Source: Flammeovirga pectinis
Lineage (GTDB): Bacteria; Bacteroidota; Bacteroidia; Cytophagales; Flammeovirgaceae
Direction: 5' to 3'
DNA: 64,000 nucleotides
NCBI RefSeq assembly: GCF_003970675.1
Contig: NZ_CP034562.1
Location: 2,480,001-2,544,000, forward strand
The notes under the pieces are model-generated. The model worked only from the letters and a program-made list of their open reading frames with translations. It was not told where the DNA came from and made no database searches. Positions 62,942 to 64,000 of the stretch are shown piece after piece (the stretch's first letter is position 1; every line of letters begins with the position of its first letter). Both the position numbers and the translations under genes were made by a program.

Positions 62942-64000
62942 TTAATATAGAATTCTGAATTTAATTGTATCCTCAATTGCTCTCATATCTTCCAATAATT
63001 CTGGTTGGTATGATTGATCAATATCTGTAATAACATAACCGATTTCTTCGTTAGTTTTTAAATATTGACCTAAGATATTACAACCATGCTTGGCAAACAC
63101 ATTGTTCATTTGAGCTAAAATACCTGATTTATTTCTATGGATATGTAATAATCTATGTCCATTTTCCAATCTTGGTAATTGTACATTAGGGAAGTTTACA
63201 CTATTGAATGAACTACCAGTGTTTACGTATTCAATCATTTTACCCGGCACAAAATCTGCAATATTTTCTTGAGCTTCAAGAGTTGAACCTCCAATATGTG
63301 GCGTTAATATCAAGTTATCGATATTACTTAAAGGAGCATCAAAAGTATCATTATTGTTTTTCGGTTCTACTGGGAAAACATCAATTGCAGCTCCAGATAA
63401 ATGGCCCGTTTCTAGTGCTATTTGTAAAGCATCTAGTTCAACTACAGGTCCACGTGCTAAATTTACTAACACTGCACCTTTTTTCATTTTATTGATATGC
63501 TCACCTGTAAAGAACTTCTTATTACTAGGTCTTCCATCAACATGTAAAGAAACAACATCACAAGTTGCTAACAACTCATCTAAAGAAGACAGTTTTGTAG
63601 CGTTACCTAGTGCTAATTTCTCAACAACATCATAGTAATAAACATCCATACCTAACATTTCTGCAAGTACAGATAATTGAGACCCAATATTACCATAACC
63701 AATAATACCTAGTTTCTTACCTCTAACTTCAAAACTTCCATTTGCAGATTTACTCCACTCCTTTCTATCCATCTGACGCATTCTTTTTGGAATTTGACGC
63801 ATTAACAAGATAATCTCGCCAATTGCCATTTCTACTACAGAACGTGTGTTACTAAAAGGTGCATTAAATACAGAAACACCATGATCTGTACATGCCTTTA
63901 AATCAATTTGATTTGTACCTATACAGAAAGCTCCTACAAGCATTAAACGATCAGCTGCTTCAACAACCTTTCTTGTTAAGATCGTTTTTGAACGAATACC
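62942..64000 (-). CDS. serA: D-3-phosphoglycerate dehydrogenase (5' end outside window)
   Basis: The open frame continues to position 64000, where it reads GIRSKTILTRKVVEAADRLM; the N-terminus lies beyond. About 352 codons are visible. The D-isomer-specific dehydrogenase core has GYGNIGSQLSVLAEMLGM (NAD Rossmann motif), LVNLARGPVVELDAL, IDVFPVEPKNN and LTPHIGGSTLEAQENI with the catalytic His. The C-terminal ACT domain (HRNKSGILAQMNNVFAKHGC) is the usual serine-sensing one. It makes 3-phosphohydroxypyruvate in serine synthesis. Confidence 0.93.
   Translation of the reverse strand, partial: GIRSKTILTRKVVEAADRLMLVGAFCIGTNQIDLKACTDHGVSVFNAPFSNTRSVVEMAIGEIILLMRQIPKRMRQMDRKEWSKSANGSFEVRGKKLGIIGYGNIGSQLSVLAEMLGMDVYYYDVVEKLALGNATKLSSLDELLATCDVVSLHVDGRPSNKKFFTGEHINKMKKGAVLVNLARGPVVELDALQIALETGHLSGAAIDVFPVEPKNNNDTFDAPLSNIDNLILTPHIGGSTLEAQENIADFVPGKMIEYVNTGSSFNSVNFPNVQLPRLENGHRLLHIHRNKSGILAQMNNVFAKHGCNILGQYLKTNEEIGYVITDIDQSYQPELLEDMRAIEDTIKFRILY

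Overview
The window looks like a stretch of a low-GC Bacteroidota chromosome, most likely a marine Cytophagales relative of Flammeovirga. This is inferred from: Bacteroidota-type promoters (TTTG, about 19 nt, TAnnTTTG); a PorV/PorQ-family barrel and large secreted Ig-repeat proteins typical of type IX secretion organisms; DUF3109, DUF4292 and GHL10 families; a carB without the C-terminal regulatory domain; and Sec and lipoprotein signals ending in AQ or xxxC. No plasmid or phage backbone is visible. Most genes are housekeeping, with two accessory islands.

Layout. Positions 1-4315 (minus) hold the N-terminal part of a very large secreted Ig-like repeat protein. Positions 4850-11731 (minus) are a tight four-gene unit: a protein with two TIR-like domains, an nSTAND-type NTPase with a central membrane helix and C-terminal WD40 propeller, a TPR/outer-membrane-barrel protein, and a propeller-like lipoprotein. 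This is the best candidate for an undescribed system: a possible cytoplasm-to-outer-membrane sensor/effector. From 11897 to 20000 come an aldo/keto reductase, rarA, guaB, eight tandem tRNA-Val(UAC) genes with a clear promoter, lhgO and thrS. From 20378 to 32306 are an AGCS amino-acid symporter with an unusual insert, a divergent AraC regulator/DUF1254 pair, mutS2, a DUF3109 protein, dapD, a DUF1269 protein, a GHL10 glycoside hydrolase and a lipoprotein. From 32377 to 39738 are an S9 peptidase, a TusA-DsrE-SpoIIE phosphatase operon, an outer-membrane protein, a YhdH/AcuI-type reductase and a SixA-like phosphatase. From 39875 to 49077 are a PorV-like barrel, a TPR protein, a TPR/PD40 protein, queD, lpxB, a DUF4292 lipoprotein and valS.

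Positions 49437-52278 are a second accessory patch. It has an IS30-like HTH gene without a DDE domain, a 50-codon secreted-peptide ORF, a decayed RHS toxin tip with a putative membrane immunity gene, and an orphan gene. Imperfect inverted repeats (50082-50103 and 51561-51579) bracket the RHS remnant. From 52423 to the end are coxB-ctaD (cytochrome oxidase), a dCMP deaminase, carB, hisF, panD, an LPG-synthase-like membrane protein overlapping a heptose-phosphate adenylyltransferase, an acyl-CoA-binding protein, a DUF2147 protein, and serA running off the right edge.

Many genes are separated by intrinsic terminators, so most transcription units are short. The main operons are the TIR/nSTAND unit, tusA-dsrE-spoIIE, the TPR-PD40 pair, coxB-ctaD, and the flippase-adenylyltransferase pair. 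All functional calls were made by reading motifs and family resemblance; no database search was run.
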